In this document: positions 48,159-60,730 of the stretch, one piece after another | How positions within the stretch are numbered: the first letter of the stretch is position 1 | Layout of the letters: every line of letters starts with the position of its first letter | Source of the DNA: Synanceia verrucosa | Lineage: Eukaryota > Chordata > Actinopteri > Perciformes > Synanceiidae | Assembly: GCA_029721515.1 (NCBI GenBank) | Contig: CM056556.1 | Location: 27,275,669-27,339,668 of the forward strand | Direction: 5' to 3' | DNA length: 64,000 bases | Notes under the pieces: model-generated | Told to the model about the DNA's origin: nothing | The model's input: the letters and a program-made list of their open reading frames with translations, nothing else | Database searches by the model: none | Program-made: the position numbers and the translations under genes

Positions 48159-48810
48159 GTGCACTGCCTGAAGACTAAGAGCCACCTGTCAGAGCTCTTT
48201 CATTTCACACTGAGCTGCAGAATTAAGGGCTTCTCTGCTTATTTCAATATCAAGTGTCCTTTCACAAAAGCAGCAAAAATAATATAGTAAGGAACACCTG
48301 TCTGAGACGAGGAGGCTTCACACTTATTAGATTTAGTGCAGCAGAGGAGTGTGATGTAGAATAATGAGGCAGAAACAACAGGGAAGCCAGAGGGACGCAT
48401 TCTGTAGGAAAACACCTTGAAAAATGGTCTCTATTTGTTGAAGCCAACTATCATGGAGAGTGTGTTCGGTGCTGATCAAGTTCTCATTCATTCATTCATT
48501 CATTCTCTCGGTGGTAATACATCATTAAAATTAAGCTGCCTAATGGGCTCATAGTTTGCTTTTATCTCTTCATTGTGCAGGATTAAATTTAAAGTTTGAG
48601 TCGCTTCATTTGGCCTAATTAGTGAAGTCAGTCCTAAATGATGTCAGGACTTATGAAGTTAACTGGAAACATCTAAGAAGCTTCTTCAGCTCTCAGTGCT
48701 GAGAGATGAAGAGAAACTTCTTCAAAAACCTCCACAAAGTCCAGCTGACTCTTCAAAGTGACCATGACTGATGGATGACAGACACTCCCTCTGGATTAAT
48801 AAAGTACCTA
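47631..48810. other. Non-coding DNA before the satellite
   Basis: No exon seen. It contains (AAGA)n near 47957, (AAT)13 at 48120-48157 and a short (ATTC)n at 48484-48504. The satellite boundary is preceded by 'ggattaataaagta', which resembles the 3' tail of a fish retroposon that often carries (TATC)n. Confidence 0.6.
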
Positions 48811-51800
48811 TCTATCTATCTGTCTATCTATCTATCTATCTATCTATCTGTCTATCTATCTATCTATCTATCTATCTGTCTGTCTGTCTGTGCAGTATTG
48901 TTTTTATATTATAGTTCATCTGTCTGTCTGTCTGTCTGTCTGTGCAGTATTGTTTTTATATTATAGTTCATCTGTCTGTCTGTCTGTCTGTGCAGGATTG
49001 TTTTTATATTATAGTTCATCTGTCTGTCTGTCTGTCTGTCTGTGCAGTATTGTTTTTATATTATAGTTCATCTGTCTGTCTGTCTGTCTGTGCAGTATTG
49101 TTTTTATATTATAGTTCATCTGTCTGTCTGTCTGTCTGTCTGTCTGTGCAGTATTGTTTTTATATTATAGTTCATCTGTCTGTCTGTCTGTCTGTGCAGT
49201 ATTGTTTTTATATTATAGTTCATCTGTCTGTCTGTCTGTGCAGTATTGTTTTTATATTATAGTTCATCTATCTGTCTGTCTGTCTGTCTGTCTGTGCAGT
49301 ATTGTTTTTATATTATAGTTCATCTGTCTGTCTGTCTGTCTGTCTGTGCAGTATTGTTTTTATATTATAGTTCATCTGTCTGTCTGTCTGTCTGTCTGTC
49401 TGTGCAGTATTGTTTTTATATTATAGTTCATCCATCTGTCTGTCTGTGCAGTATTGTTTTTATATTATAGTTCATCTGTCTGTCTGTCTGTGCAGTATTG
49501 TTTTTATATTATAGTTCATCTGTCTGTCTGTCTGTCTGTGCAGTATTGTTTTTATATTATAGTTCATCTGTCTGTCTGTCTGTCTGTGCAGTATTGTTTT
49601 TATATTGTAGTTCATCTGTCTGTCTGTCTGTCTGTGCAGTATTGTTTTTATATTATAGTTCATCTGTCTGTCTGTGCAGTATTGTTTTTATATTATAGTT
49701 CATCTGTCTGTCAGTATGTGAATGCTTGTTTTTATATTATAGTTAATAAGACTGTCTGTCTGTCTGTGCAGTATTGTTTTTATATTATAGTTCATCTGTC
49801 TGTCTGTCTGTCTGTGCAGTATTGTTTTTATATTATAGTTCATCTGTCTGTCTGTCTGTCTGTGCAGTATTGTTTTTATATTATAGTTCATCTGTCTGTC
49901 TGTCTGTCTGTCTGTGCAGTATTGTTTTTATATTATAGTTCATCTGTCTGTCTGTCTGTCTGTGCAGTATTGTTTTTATATTATAGTTCATCTGTCTGTC
50001 TGTCTGTCTGTCTGTGCAGTATTGTTTTTATATTATAGTTCATCTGTCTGTCTGTCTGTCTGTCTGTGCAGTATTGTTTTTATATTATAGTTCATCTGTC
50101 TGTCTGTCTGTCTGTGCAGTATTGTTTTTATATTATAGTTCATCTGTCTGTCTGTCTGTCTGTCTGTGCAGTATTGTTTTTATATTATAGTTCATCTGTC
50201 TGTCTGTCTGTCTGTCTGTGCAGTATTGTTTTTATATTATAGTTCATCTATCTGTCTGTCTGTCTGTCTGTGCAGTATTGTTTTTATATTATAGTTCATC
50301 TGTCTGTCTGTCTGTCTGTCTGTCTGTGCAGTATTGTTTTTATATTATAGTTCATCTGTCTGTCTGTCTGTCTGTCTGTCTGTGCAGTATTGTTTTTATA
50401 TTATAGTTCATCTGTCTGTCTGTCTGTCTGTCTGTGCAGTATTGTTTTTATATTATAGTTCATCTGTCTGTCTGTCTGTCTGTGCAGTATTGTTTTTATA
50501 TTATAGTTCATCTGTCTGTCTGTCTGTCTGTCTGTCTGTGCAGTATTGTTTTTATATTATAGTTCATCTGTCTGTCTGTCTGTCTGTGCAGTATTGTTTT
50601 TATATTATAGTTCATCTGTCTGTCTGTCTGTCTGTGCAGTATTGTTTTTATATTATAGTTCATCTGTCTGTCTGTCTGTCTGTGCAGTATTGTTTTTATA
50701 TTATAGTTCATCTGTCTGTCTGTCTGTCTGTCTGTCTGTGCAGTATTGTTTTTATATTATAGTTCATCTGTCTGTCTGTCTGTGCAGTATTGTTTTTATA
50801 TTATAGTTCATCTGTCTGTCTGTCTGTCTGTGCAGTATTGTTTTTATATTATAGTTCATCTATCTGTCTGTCTGTCTGTGCAGTATTGTTTTTATATTAT
50901 AGTTCATCTATCTGTCTGTCTGTCTGTCTGTGCAGTATTGTTTTTATATTATAGTTCATCTGTCTGTCTGTCTGTGCAGTATTGTTTTTATATTATAGTT
51001 CATCTGTCTGTCTGTCTGTCTGTGCAGTATTGTTTTTATATTATAGTTCATCTGTCTGTCTGTCTGTCTGTGCAGTATTGTTTTTATATTATAGTTCATC
51101 TGTCTGTCTGTCTGTCTGTCTGTGCAGTATTGTTTTTATATTATAGTTCATCTGTCTGTCTGTCTGTCTGTCTGTGCAGTATTGTTTTTATATTATAGTT
51201 CATCTGTCTGTCTGTCTGTGCAGTATTGTTTTTATATTATAGTTCATCTGTCTGTCTGTCTGTCTGTGCAGTATTGTTTTTATATTATAGTTCATCTGTC
51301 TGTCTGTCTGTCTGTCTGTGCAGTATTGTTTTTATATTATAGTTCATCTGTCTGTCTGTCTGTCTGTCTGTGCAGTATTGTTTTTATATTATAGTTCATC
51401 TGTCTGTCTGTCTGTCTGTCTGTGCAGTATTGTTTTTATATTATAGTTCATCTGTCTGTCTGTCTGTGCAGTATTGTTTTTATATTATAGTTCATCTGTC
51501 TGTCTGTCTGTGCAGTATTGTTTTTATATTATAGTTCATCTGTCTGTCTGTCTGTCTGTGCAGTATTGTTTTTATATTATAGTTCATCTGTCTGTCTGTC
51601 TGTCTGTGCAGTATTGTTTTTATATTATAGTTCATCTGTCTGTCTGTCTGTCTGTGCAGTATTGTTTTTATATTATAGTTCATCTGTCTGTCTGTCTGTC
51701 TGTGCAGTATTGTTTTTATATTATAGTTCATCTGTCTGTCTGTCTGTGCAGGATTGTTTTTATATTATAGTTCATCTGTCTGTCTGTCTGTGCAGTATTG

Positions 51801-54340
51801 TTTTTATATTATAGTTCATCTGTCTGTCTGTCTGTGCAGTATTGTTTTTATATTATAGTTCATCTGTCTGTCTGTCTGTCTGTGCAGTATTGTTTTTATA
51901 TTATAGTTCATCTGTCTGTCTGTCTGTCTGTGCAGTATTGTTTTTATATTGTAGTTCATCTGTCTGTCTGTCTGTCTGTGCAGTATTGTTTTTATATTAT
52001 AGTTCATCTGTCTGTCTGTCTGTCTGTCTGTGCAGTATTGTTTTTATATTATAGTTCATCTGTCTGTCTGTCTGTCTGTCTGTGCAGTATTGTTTTTATA
52101 TTATAGTTCATCTGTCTGTCTGTCTGTCTGTCTGTGCAGTATTGTTTTTATATTATAGTTCATCTGTCTGTCTGTCTGTCTGTCTGTGCAGTATTGTTTT
52201 TATATTATAGTTCATCTGTCTGTCTGTCTGTCTGTCTGTGCAGTATTGTTTTTATATTATAGTTCATCTATCTGTCTGTCTGTCTGTCTGTGCAGTATTG
52301 TTTTTATATTATAGTTCATCTGTCTGTCTGTCTGTCTGTCTGTCTGTGCAGTATTGTTTTTATATTATAGTTCATCTGTCTGTCTGTCTGTCTGTCTGTC
52401 TGTGCAGTATTGTTTTTATATTATAGTTCATCTGTCTGTCTGTCTGTCTGTCTGTGCAGGATTGTTTTTATATTATAGTTCATCTGTCTGTCTGTCTGTC
52501 TGTCTGTCTGTGCAGTATTGTTTTTATATCATAGTTCATCTGTCTGTCTGTCTGTCTGTGCAGTATTGTTTTTATATTATAGTTCATCTGTCTGTCTGTC
52601 TGTCTGTCTGTCTGTGCAGTATTGTTTTTATATTATAGTTCATCTGTCTGTCTGTCTGTCTGTGCAGTATTGTTTTTATATTATAGTTCATCTGTCTGTC
52701 TGTCTGTCTGTGCAGTATTGTTTTTATATTATAGTTCATCTGTCTGTCTGTCTGTCTGTGCAGTATTGTTTTTATATTATAGTTCATCTGTCTGTCTGTC
52801 TGTCTGTCTGTCTGTGCAGTATTGTTTTTATATTATAGTTCATCTGTCTGTCTGTCTGTGCAGTATTGTTTTTATATTATAGTTCATCTGTCTGTCTGTC
52901 TGTCTGTGCAGTATTGTTTTTATATTATAGTTCATCTGTCTGTCTGTCTGTCTGTCTGTGCAGTATTGTTTTTATATTATAGTTCATCTGTCTGTCTGTC
53001 TGTCTGTCTGTGCAGTATTGTTTTTATATTATAGTTCATCTGTCTGTCTGTCTGTGCAGTATTGTTTTTATATTATAGTTCATCTGTCTGTCTGTCTGTC
53101 TGTGCAGTATTGTTTTTATATTATAGTTCATCTGTCTGTCTGTCTGTCTGTGCAGTATTGTTTTTATATTATAGTTCATCTGTCTGTCTGTGCAGTATTG
53201 TTTTTATATTATAGTTCATCTGTCTGTCTGTCTGTGCAGTATTGTTTTTATATTATAGTTCATCTGTCTGTCTGTGCAGTATTGTTTTTATATTATAGTT
53301 CATCTGTCTGTCTGTCTGTCTGTGCAGTATTGTTTTTATATTATAGTTCATCTGTCTGTCTGTCTGTCTGTCTGTGCAGTATTGTTTTTATATTATAGTT
53401 CATCTGTCTGTCTGTCTGTCTGTCTGTGCAGTATTGTTTTTATATTATAGTTCATCTGTCTGTCTGTCTGTCTGTCTGTGCAGTATTGTTTTTATATTAT
53501 AGTTCATCTGTCTGTCTGTCTGTCTGTCTGTGCAGTATTGTTTTTATATTATAGTTCATCTGTCTGTCTGTCTGTCTGTCTGTGCAGTATTGTTTTTATA
53601 TTATAGTTCATCTGTCTGTCTGTCTGTCTGTGCAGTATTGTTTTTATATTATAGTTCATCTGTCTGTCTGTCTGTCTGTGCAGTATTGTTTTTATATTAT
53701 AGTTCATCTGTCTGTCTGTCTGTCTGTGCAGTATTGTTTTTATATTATAGTTCATCTGTCTGTCTGTCTGTCTGTGCAGTATTGTTTTTATATTATAGTT
53801 CATCTGTCTGTCTGTCTGTCTGTCTGTGCAGTATTGTTTTTATATTATAGTTCATCTGTCTGTCTGTCTGTCTGTGCAGTATTGTTTTTATATTATAGTT
53901 CATCTGTCTGTCTGTCTGTCTGTGCAGTATTGTTTTTATATTATAGTTCATCTGTCTGTCTGTCTGTGCAGTATTGTTTTTATATTATAGTTCATCTGTC
54001 TGTCTGTCTGTCTGTGCAGTATTGTTTTTATATTATAGTTCATCTGTCTGTCTGTCTGTCTGTCTGTGCAGTATTGTTTTTATATTATAGTTCATCTGTC
54101 TGTCTGTCTGTCTGTGCAGTATTGTTTTTATATTATAGTTCATCTGTCTGTCTGTCTGTGCAGTATTGTTTTTATATTATAGTTCATCTGTCTGTCTGTC
54201 TGTCTGTGCAGTATTGTTTTTATATTATAGTTCATCTGTCTGTCTGTCTGTCTGTGCAGTATTGTTTTTATATTATAGTTCATCTGTCTGTCTGTCTGTC
54301 TGTCTGTGCAGTATTGTTTTTATATTATAGTTCATCTGTC
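48811..54340 (+). repeat. 5.5-kb composite satellite: 28-bp core plus variable (TCTG)n
   Basis: After a (TATC)n/(TGTC)n lead-in (48811-48890) the array repeats a nearly invariant 28-bp core ('tgcagtattgttttt' then 'atattatagttca'). Each core is followed by two to eight TCTG units, so units run about 36-60 bp in 4-bp steps, roughly 110 in all. Rare variants mark positions: 'gcaggattg' (48992, 51750, 52457), 'attgtagttc' (49605, 51949), 'catcta' joints and one degenerate unit at 49710-49755. The unit pattern around 50.2-50.8 kb recurs at 52.2-52.9 kb. Open frames (VCLSVQYCFYIIVHLS) are by-products. Confidence 0.98.
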
Positions 54341-54559
54341 TTGAATTGCTTCGCTTCTTCTTGAGCTGCTGTTTCCTGCAGTGTCCACTAGGAGGCAGAC
54401 ACTCAACACTGCTGAAGGAGGCCTCAGGTGCTTTCTGAGTAAAACATCCAAACCTTCCTTTTATACTTATTTCACTGTTGACTTTACAAAGTTCAAGGAC
54501 AGATCTTAAGACACATGAGGGGACACTTGCTCTGCTCTTCTGTCTGTGGTTTGCAGTGG

Positions 54560-55210
54560 CTCAACAGCTAAAGTGATGCTGTACAGATGTTCGACCAGCT
54601 GTTGAACTGTTCTCTTTATCAGACTCTTCACATCTCTGTCCGTACGCTAAAAAAAAACAAAACAGTATATGTTTGTGATTTGAAAATGTGTCTCGTTCTT
54701 CTGAGGCTTTTTGATCTGTATATAAATGTCTGTAAACTCTCTTAATCTGTTTTTCATCAGTGGATCTACTGTTATCAGATTGTTTTTTATCCATACCAAA
54801 TGTTCCCAGCTTTTTCCGTCATTTATTATATTCCCCTTTGTTTCGTTTTCCCAAAGTTTCCATCTCTTTTCACCGGGCTGTGGAGCTTGTGTATCTGTTG
54901 ATGTCTCCTCTAATCTTTGATTTGAATGCCTCCCATTCTGAGCTGAAAACGTACCAGTGAATGAGAACATAAAGAAATAACAGCATGGGTGCTTATTGTT
55001 ATGCTACTGTACCAGCAATTTTTAATCTTTGAAAATTTTCCCCCTGAGACAAGAAACAAATCAATATGAGGATGTGATTTACAGGGACCTGAGTGAATTT
55101 AGTAATTCTCTAGTTTGTACCTTACTGGTATCTCTGTCTGTAGAGCGATGCATTGTGGGTTTAAAGTACGATTAAAGTCTCCTCCAGTGATATAAAAGCC
55201 TAGTCTGGGC
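54560..55210 (-). pseudogene. L1-like LINE ORF2 remnant
   Basis: On the minus strand 'ITGGDFNRTLNP' (GGDFN at 55171-55185) is the hallmark of the apurinic endonuclease domain of L1-type LINEs. Further along, at about 54906-54935, 'WEAFKSKIRGDINRYTSS' matches the linker between endonuclease and reverse transcriptase. The part between them is shortened, and stops and frameshifts follow. No reverse transcriptase YxDD region remains. Identification is by motif recall. Confidence 0.7.
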
Positions 55211-56883
55211 CCGCCCATACCCCCCAAATGTAGGGTTGTCCTCATTTGGCCAATATACACTACTTACCTGAACTCACATATCATTTGACCAGGCCATCAA
55301 TTACTGATTAATTTAATATCTGAAACATATTTTGACTCAAGCTGCTTGATCCTGTTTCTAACCTTGGTATGAGTTCAGTCCAGGAGCGTTGGCTTGTTCC
55401 ATGTATAGAACAAAGAGGTGTTAGCGCTGAGCTGAGTGAATAATAAATGCATAGAGAAAAAAAGCTCACATGTACATTTACTGATATGCATGAGCAGCCT
55501 CTTAAACACGGTGAAAGAAAAGACTAAACACACTGGGCTGTTGACGTGCGGACATGTTTGGGTCGAGGTGAACCAGAAACGCTGCAGGTGACGTTCGTCA
55601 TGTTCCAGCAGCAGAAGAAGGGAACGTGAAGGTGTAAAGTGTTGGGGATTCAGAGGGATGCTGGGAGACAAATCTCTGTGGTTCACTGCCAGAAAGCATC
55701 TCATTTCAAAAAGTCTATTTTTGCTCTCAGTTGTCAAAGGGTGCACGGATGATTTGGCAGCCTGTTAATGGGTTTGTCTTACAGTCTGTCTGCTCACTTT
55801 TACAGTCCAATGTGTGAGGGGAGGAGTGGGGACGACAGCAGCGCTAATAGAGAGTCCTGATTCATCACAGGAGGGAGGCAATGCTGGTCATCAGTGAGCA
55901 GCTGGTCACATTACATCCACTGCATCCAGCAGCATGAAGGACGACACATTCAGCAAGCTATAATAGCCTGCTAACACACACACACACACACACACTAATG
56001 TATACACAGACACATTCATGGTTTGACAGGCGTGAAAGCCAGCTGTCCCCCTCTAACGGCTTCTAGAGGAATAAATCTTTCTTGTGCAACGTTGCCAGAG
56101 GGAGAAAAGAAAGGAAAGAGGCCAAGGAAGGAAGGAAAGGAAGGAAGGAGTGAGGGGAGTATCACAGCAGAGAGGAAAAGCTCTGGTTAAATCCAGCAGT
56201 TTTAACAGAGACAGACTCTGGGATGGTGACGGCTGGTTGTCCACCGCTTTGGTTCAGACTGAATCTCTTAACAAATATTGGACTGATAACCTTCATATTT
56301 GTGCCCCAGCATGTCCTCTAGAGCCACCACAAGGTCACAAGTTTCACTTATTCAGTGAAATCTGAATCATCAGTGTGATATCAACTGAGATGAAACGAGA
56401 CAAGAGTTCATGAAGCCTGACATGCTAACAGGCCACTGTGCATCTCCTCTGTCTCACCTCTGTATCTCCTCACAGTGAGCTCTTTGACGCTCACTGGTTC
56501 ACAGGTCATCTCTCACAAATGTACCTGTGCACGAATGCTAAGCTAACAGGTGACAGAATCAGTAGCAGCACAGAGCAGAAACCTAAAATACAAGTTTGAG
56601 CTTCATATGAGCTTTCCATGTCTACTTTGAAATCAAGTGTCTCCATGCTGCACATTTGGAGAATCAAAACAGTGAGTGCCTCATTTTTAGGACAAAATGA
56701 GATAGAAGAAAGATGAGAATGAGACAGACGGACAGATGGACAGATGGACAGACAGTGAGTTAGACAAGACTGAAAGCAGCGGAGAACAGAGAGCCTTAAT
56801 ATTTCACAGCTAATGCATTATTTATAACATATGCTGAATGTGCCAGAGTGCTCTTGGGTGAATGGAGAGTTTTCGATTCGTGA

Positions 56884-56953
<70 letters not shown>

Positions 56954-57350
56954 TTGCTGAAGCAGTGGATGAAAGACAAAGATGAAAGCAGCAGCCTGGA
57001 GGCTCGAACTGTGAGATCCATCTGTTGGTGTGAAGCTCTGAAGGTGGCCACTGCTCAGAGCGACACACACACACACACACACACACACCTGATGGGAAAT
57101 ATCAAGGCGTGCTGAAGAACAGGTATTCATGTTTCGCATAAAAACTGTATTCTACAGTTACTGGATGCTTGCTGGTCTCAAAAACGACTTCTTAGCAGTT
57201 ATTCATCAGTTACCCTTCCAGTCCTGCCTGTTTGTCTCAGCATCACCTCCAGCATCATCTCCTTCACTTTAACTGGACTCTTTCTTCCTCACTGAGTTCA
57301 CTACTGTTCACCATTTTGAACAGGAGTGAGGAATTTAAACTGAATTCACC
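55211..57350. other. Non-coding DNA with microsatellites
   Basis: No exon recognised on either strand. It contains (GT)34 at 56885-56952 and (CA)13 at 57064-57089. Confidence 0.6.
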
Positions 57351-57710
57351 ATCCATCCATCTTCTCCCTCTTATCCTCTCATAGGGTCAGGGGGGCTGGA
57401 GCCTATCCCAGCTGTCTTAGGGTGAAAGACAGGGTACACCCTGGACAAGTGTCCAGTTCATCACAGGACACATAGAGACAGACAACCACTCACACTCACA
57501 TTCACACCTACGGTCAATTTAAATTAACCAGTTAACCTAATCCCCATGCATGTTTCTGGATGGTGGGAGGAAGCCGGAGTACCAGAGAGAACCCACACAG
57601 ACATGAGGAGAACATGCAAACTCCACACAGAAAGGCCCCGGGCCGGGAATCGAACCCAGTACCTTCTTGCTGTGAGGCGACAATGCTAACCACTACACCA
57701 CTGTGACGCC
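57351..57710 (-). mobile_element. tRNA-derived SINE, copy B (intact, with target duplication)
   Basis: Reverse-orientation copy of the 26485-26842 element, differing at only a handful of bases. It is flanked by a perfect 11-bp duplication 'ctgaattcacc' (57340-57350 and 57711-57721). The B-box-like 'gggttcgattcc' is intact. Low divergence suggests recent mobility. Confidence 0.88.
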
Positions 57711-58170
57711 CTGAATTCACCTTTTTAGACCCAAATTTGATCCAGAACACTGGAATTCTCTGAGAAGTCAGAAATGACTCCAGAATAACAAACAACCACT
57801 AAAACACATTTTTCTCTTTAGAAATGACAGGAAATAACTGAAGAATTTAATCTCTATCAAAGTATAAAAATTTGGTAAGATTGTGGTAAAAAAAAAAAAC
57901 AACCCTGAATAACAGCAATAATTATGTTTTAGCATTAAAATATGTTGGTGGTGGTGAACACCTGACACAGGATGGAGGATAATAAATGTGTTAAACTCTG
58001 TCTGTATCTTTTTTTTTACTTTCTTTTTTTAACAGGATCAATGTGCATTAATCAGTGTATACACTATGTCCCTAAAGGATCATCTTCAATGCTTGTCCCT
58101 TTGTCAGATGCTATCAGTCTCATTTTTTTTTTTCACTTGGACAGCTCTAAATCTCTCCTTTTTCCAAAAT

Positions 58171-58171
58171 A

Positions 58172-58215
<44 letters not shown>
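58171..58215. repeat. (TTA)n microsatellite
   Basis: About 15 TTA units. Further interrupted TTA/ATA runs continue to 58336. Confidence 0.95.
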
Positions 58216-58216
<1 letters not shown>

Positions 58217-58379
58217 CCATAATAATTAGAATATAATAATAATAATAATTTATTGATTAATTTAACTTATTATTATTATTATCGTTATTATTATCATTAT
58301 TATAATTATGATTATTATTAGTATTATTATTATTATAACAGTCTTCACATCCACACACGCGCAGAGCATCCCATTCCTC

Positions 58380-58666
58380 AGCACTAATGCACCTGTTTCT
58401 GTGCCTCCATCCATCACTGTGGATCGATCTCCTCCTCCTCCTCCTCCTCCTCTCTGCAGCTGATCTCAGCTCAGTCTCTCCTCTGGTCTGCAGACGGCAG
58501 GAAGCTGAAGCTGAAGCTGGAGGAGGAGGATGGCAGAGGGGGACTGATCGCTCCTCTGGACGCATCCGGACATTCCAGGACACAGCTGGACACATCTGCT
58601 CAGCGCCTTGTTTAATCCACCTGCCTGCGCGCGCCTGGAACAGGAAGCCCGTGGAGGCATGTCGCG
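58380..58666 (+). promoter_or_regulatory. GC-rich presumed promoter/5' UTR of galnt18
   Basis: The base composition turns GC- and CpG-rich here ('cctgcgcgcgcctgg' at about 58623) after an AT-rich microsatellite zone. This fits a CpG-type promoter and 5' UTR directly in front of the galnt18 start codon. No TATA box was seen. Confidence 0.45.
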
Positions 58667-58895
58667 ATGCTGTGCACGAGGAGAACTAAAACTTTGGTGT
58701 CGACGTGTGTGATAGTGAGCGGCATGACCAACATCCTGTGTCTGCTGTATGCGGGCTGGATCACCAGCTATGTGTCCACCGGGGGGAGCGACGGAGAGAC
58801 GGACAGAAAGTTGGAGGAGGACAGCAGAGGAGACACGCTGAGGATCATGGAGAGGCTGGACCGGCTGGAGAGCGTGGTCAAGCAGCACATTAAAG
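58667..58895 (+). CDS. galnt18: galnt18 first coding exon (partial gene)
   Basis: Start of a polypeptide GalNAc-transferase-like Golgi protein (GALNT8/9/17/18 subgroup) that initiates or extends mucin-type O-glycosylation; some members of this subgroup have weak or no measurable activity. The exon encodes 76 residues plus one base (phase 1) and ends at a good donor (AAAG followed by gtgagc). The short cytosolic head MLCTRRTKTLVS, a membrane anchor (about residues 9-31, with SGMTNILCLLY) and the stem KLEEDSRGDT then MERLDRLESVVKQHIK match the human GALNT18 start almost residue for residue. The stem should form a coiled coil. The catalytic and lectin domains would be encoded beyond the window. 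The gene is divergent from slc12a3, 12.4 kb away. GALNT17 has a related N-terminus and is the main alternative. Confidence 0.88.
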
Positions 58896-60537
58896 GTGAG
58901 CACAGCTGGTGTCTGATGAGGGACGTTGTTCAGGGCAGTAGTTGGTTAAGTTTCCATCAGTCGACTGATGGACTGATCTTTTTTATCCTCAGAGCAGAGG
59001 AGGAGCATGGGGTCAGAAGTTTGTGACACATGTTGGTTCATCTAATCTTTCACCAGCCGGAGTCCATCAGGTCATCGATCAGAGACCTCACAGATGAGCT
59101 TTTATTCTCATCCTCCCATCCAGTGTCGTGTTTCAGAACATGCAGCTGAATCAATAATGCAGTGAAACATGACTGCTGACACTCACTATGTCATATATTA
59201 TATATAGAGAACTACAACAGTTACAGTGCATGAGGTTAGTGCAGATAGATGATTTCACAACACCAATGAATCATTTTAAAAGCATTAGCTGATGCTTCGG
59301 GCTGTGGCTCCACAGTAAACCTGAGCTGTCCTTAGTTTTAAATGATTCAACATTTCGTTCATCAAACCCTGTGAACATGTGAAAGTGACTAAATGCCAGA
59401 GCTTTCTCTAGTGAGTGACATCCAAAGTGTCCTCATGTGAGAGACTCTCCTCTGATTCAGCATCAGTTTCTTTCAGGTGGGTAAAGATGAATTAAGATGT
59501 GATGTCACTCTAAGAGGAGGTTAACTTTCACACCAGCAGCTCCTCTTTGTGTGATCCACTCATCATTAACATGGAGAATGGAGACTGACGGTGTACTCAA
59601 CTGTTCACAGAGCTAATAGGATCTGCATGGGCTCTGGGGTTACAGAGGGTTAGTAAATTTAGCCGCTGGAGTGCTTGGCACACTCTCCTCGTCTCCACTC
59701 GCTGCCAGATGATATTATCGGCCAGAGGCTGATGTGTTAAAACTCTGTCACTGATACAAAGAGACCAGAAGCAACCTGCTGCTCTAATGAGAACAACAGG
59801 ACATGAGCCAGGCAGCACACAGATGTGAACTCTTGTAGCTTTGGTTTGTAATATCTGGAAATATTTAATGGGAAGCTCCAGAAAAGAAAGGGGATAGTAA
59901 ATATACAAGGACAAGGACAGTAAAATAAAAGGCCTCCTATCTGCTCAGGGTTGTGGTGTGTGTCTTATTTATTTGCAGCCTGAGGGGAAACGCTGTTCCT
60001 CAGTCTGCTGCTGTTGTACCTCCTTCCTCCCTGAAGGCAGCAGGGCCAACAGGCTGGAGGACAGCAGGAACTCTAATAACGGTTCACTGTTGGCTGAGAT
60101 TTGTTGCTGTCATGGTTTGGAGTCCTTCCCATAATGCCTCAGTGATGCTGTACTTAAAAAGTGCTTGATATCATTTCAGCACCAGCGCTGTGATGTGGGT
60201 GGTATTGCCAGGGTATAAAGACGTGCTGCAGCGCCACCAGGTGGCCGCTTAACAAACATGTTTAGCAGCACTTCCTTCAAGCTTCCTGTCCGTCTGCTGC
60301 ACTTCATCTCCGTTCAGCCAGATTCAGTTCAGGATGGATTTTCTGTGGAGCTGGCAGAAATGAGAGGTGGTGTCAGGTGGCGCCATGGTTACATTTCTGC
60401 TATGAGGCAGTGAGGAAGAGATTTGGGTCATGAAACAATGCATATTTTAACACATTTGTTTACAGCCATTCATTTCCACACTGCAGGGAGCCGAGCTGCT
60501 GAGATATGAGATACATGATTAACCCTCTGAGGGCTCA

Positions 60538-60730
60538 GTGGAGCTCCTCCTCTCCTCCTCTCCTCTTCTAGCTCCTCCTCTCCTCCTCTCCTCTTCTAGC
60601 TCCTCCTCTCCTCCTCTCCTCCTCTCCTCTTCTAGCTCCTCCTCTCCTCCTCTCCTCCTCCTCAAACTCCTTGCTTTTTTCTCTCTCCTCTCCTCCTCTC
60701 CTCTCTCTCTCTGTCTTTCTCTGTCTCTCT
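60538..60730 (+). repeat. Polypyrimidine minisatellite (CTCCTC-type)
   Basis: The word 'tcctcttctagctcctcctc' recurs at 28-36 bp spacing four times within an almost pure CT strand. It then grades into (TC)n. Long mirror-symmetric polypurine/polypyrimidine DNA can form triplex structures. Confidence 0.9.

Noticed and set aside
48811..54340. CRISPR-like appearance (constant 28-bp repeat with variable spacers)
   Set aside because: The 'spacers' are all (TCTG)n, the host is a vertebrate and there are no cas genes. It is a satellite.
48942..54364. Many open frames with repeating VCLSVQYCFYIIVHLS-type protein
   Set aside because: They are translations of the satellite. Frame and length follow only from spacer length modulo three. 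No gene signals.
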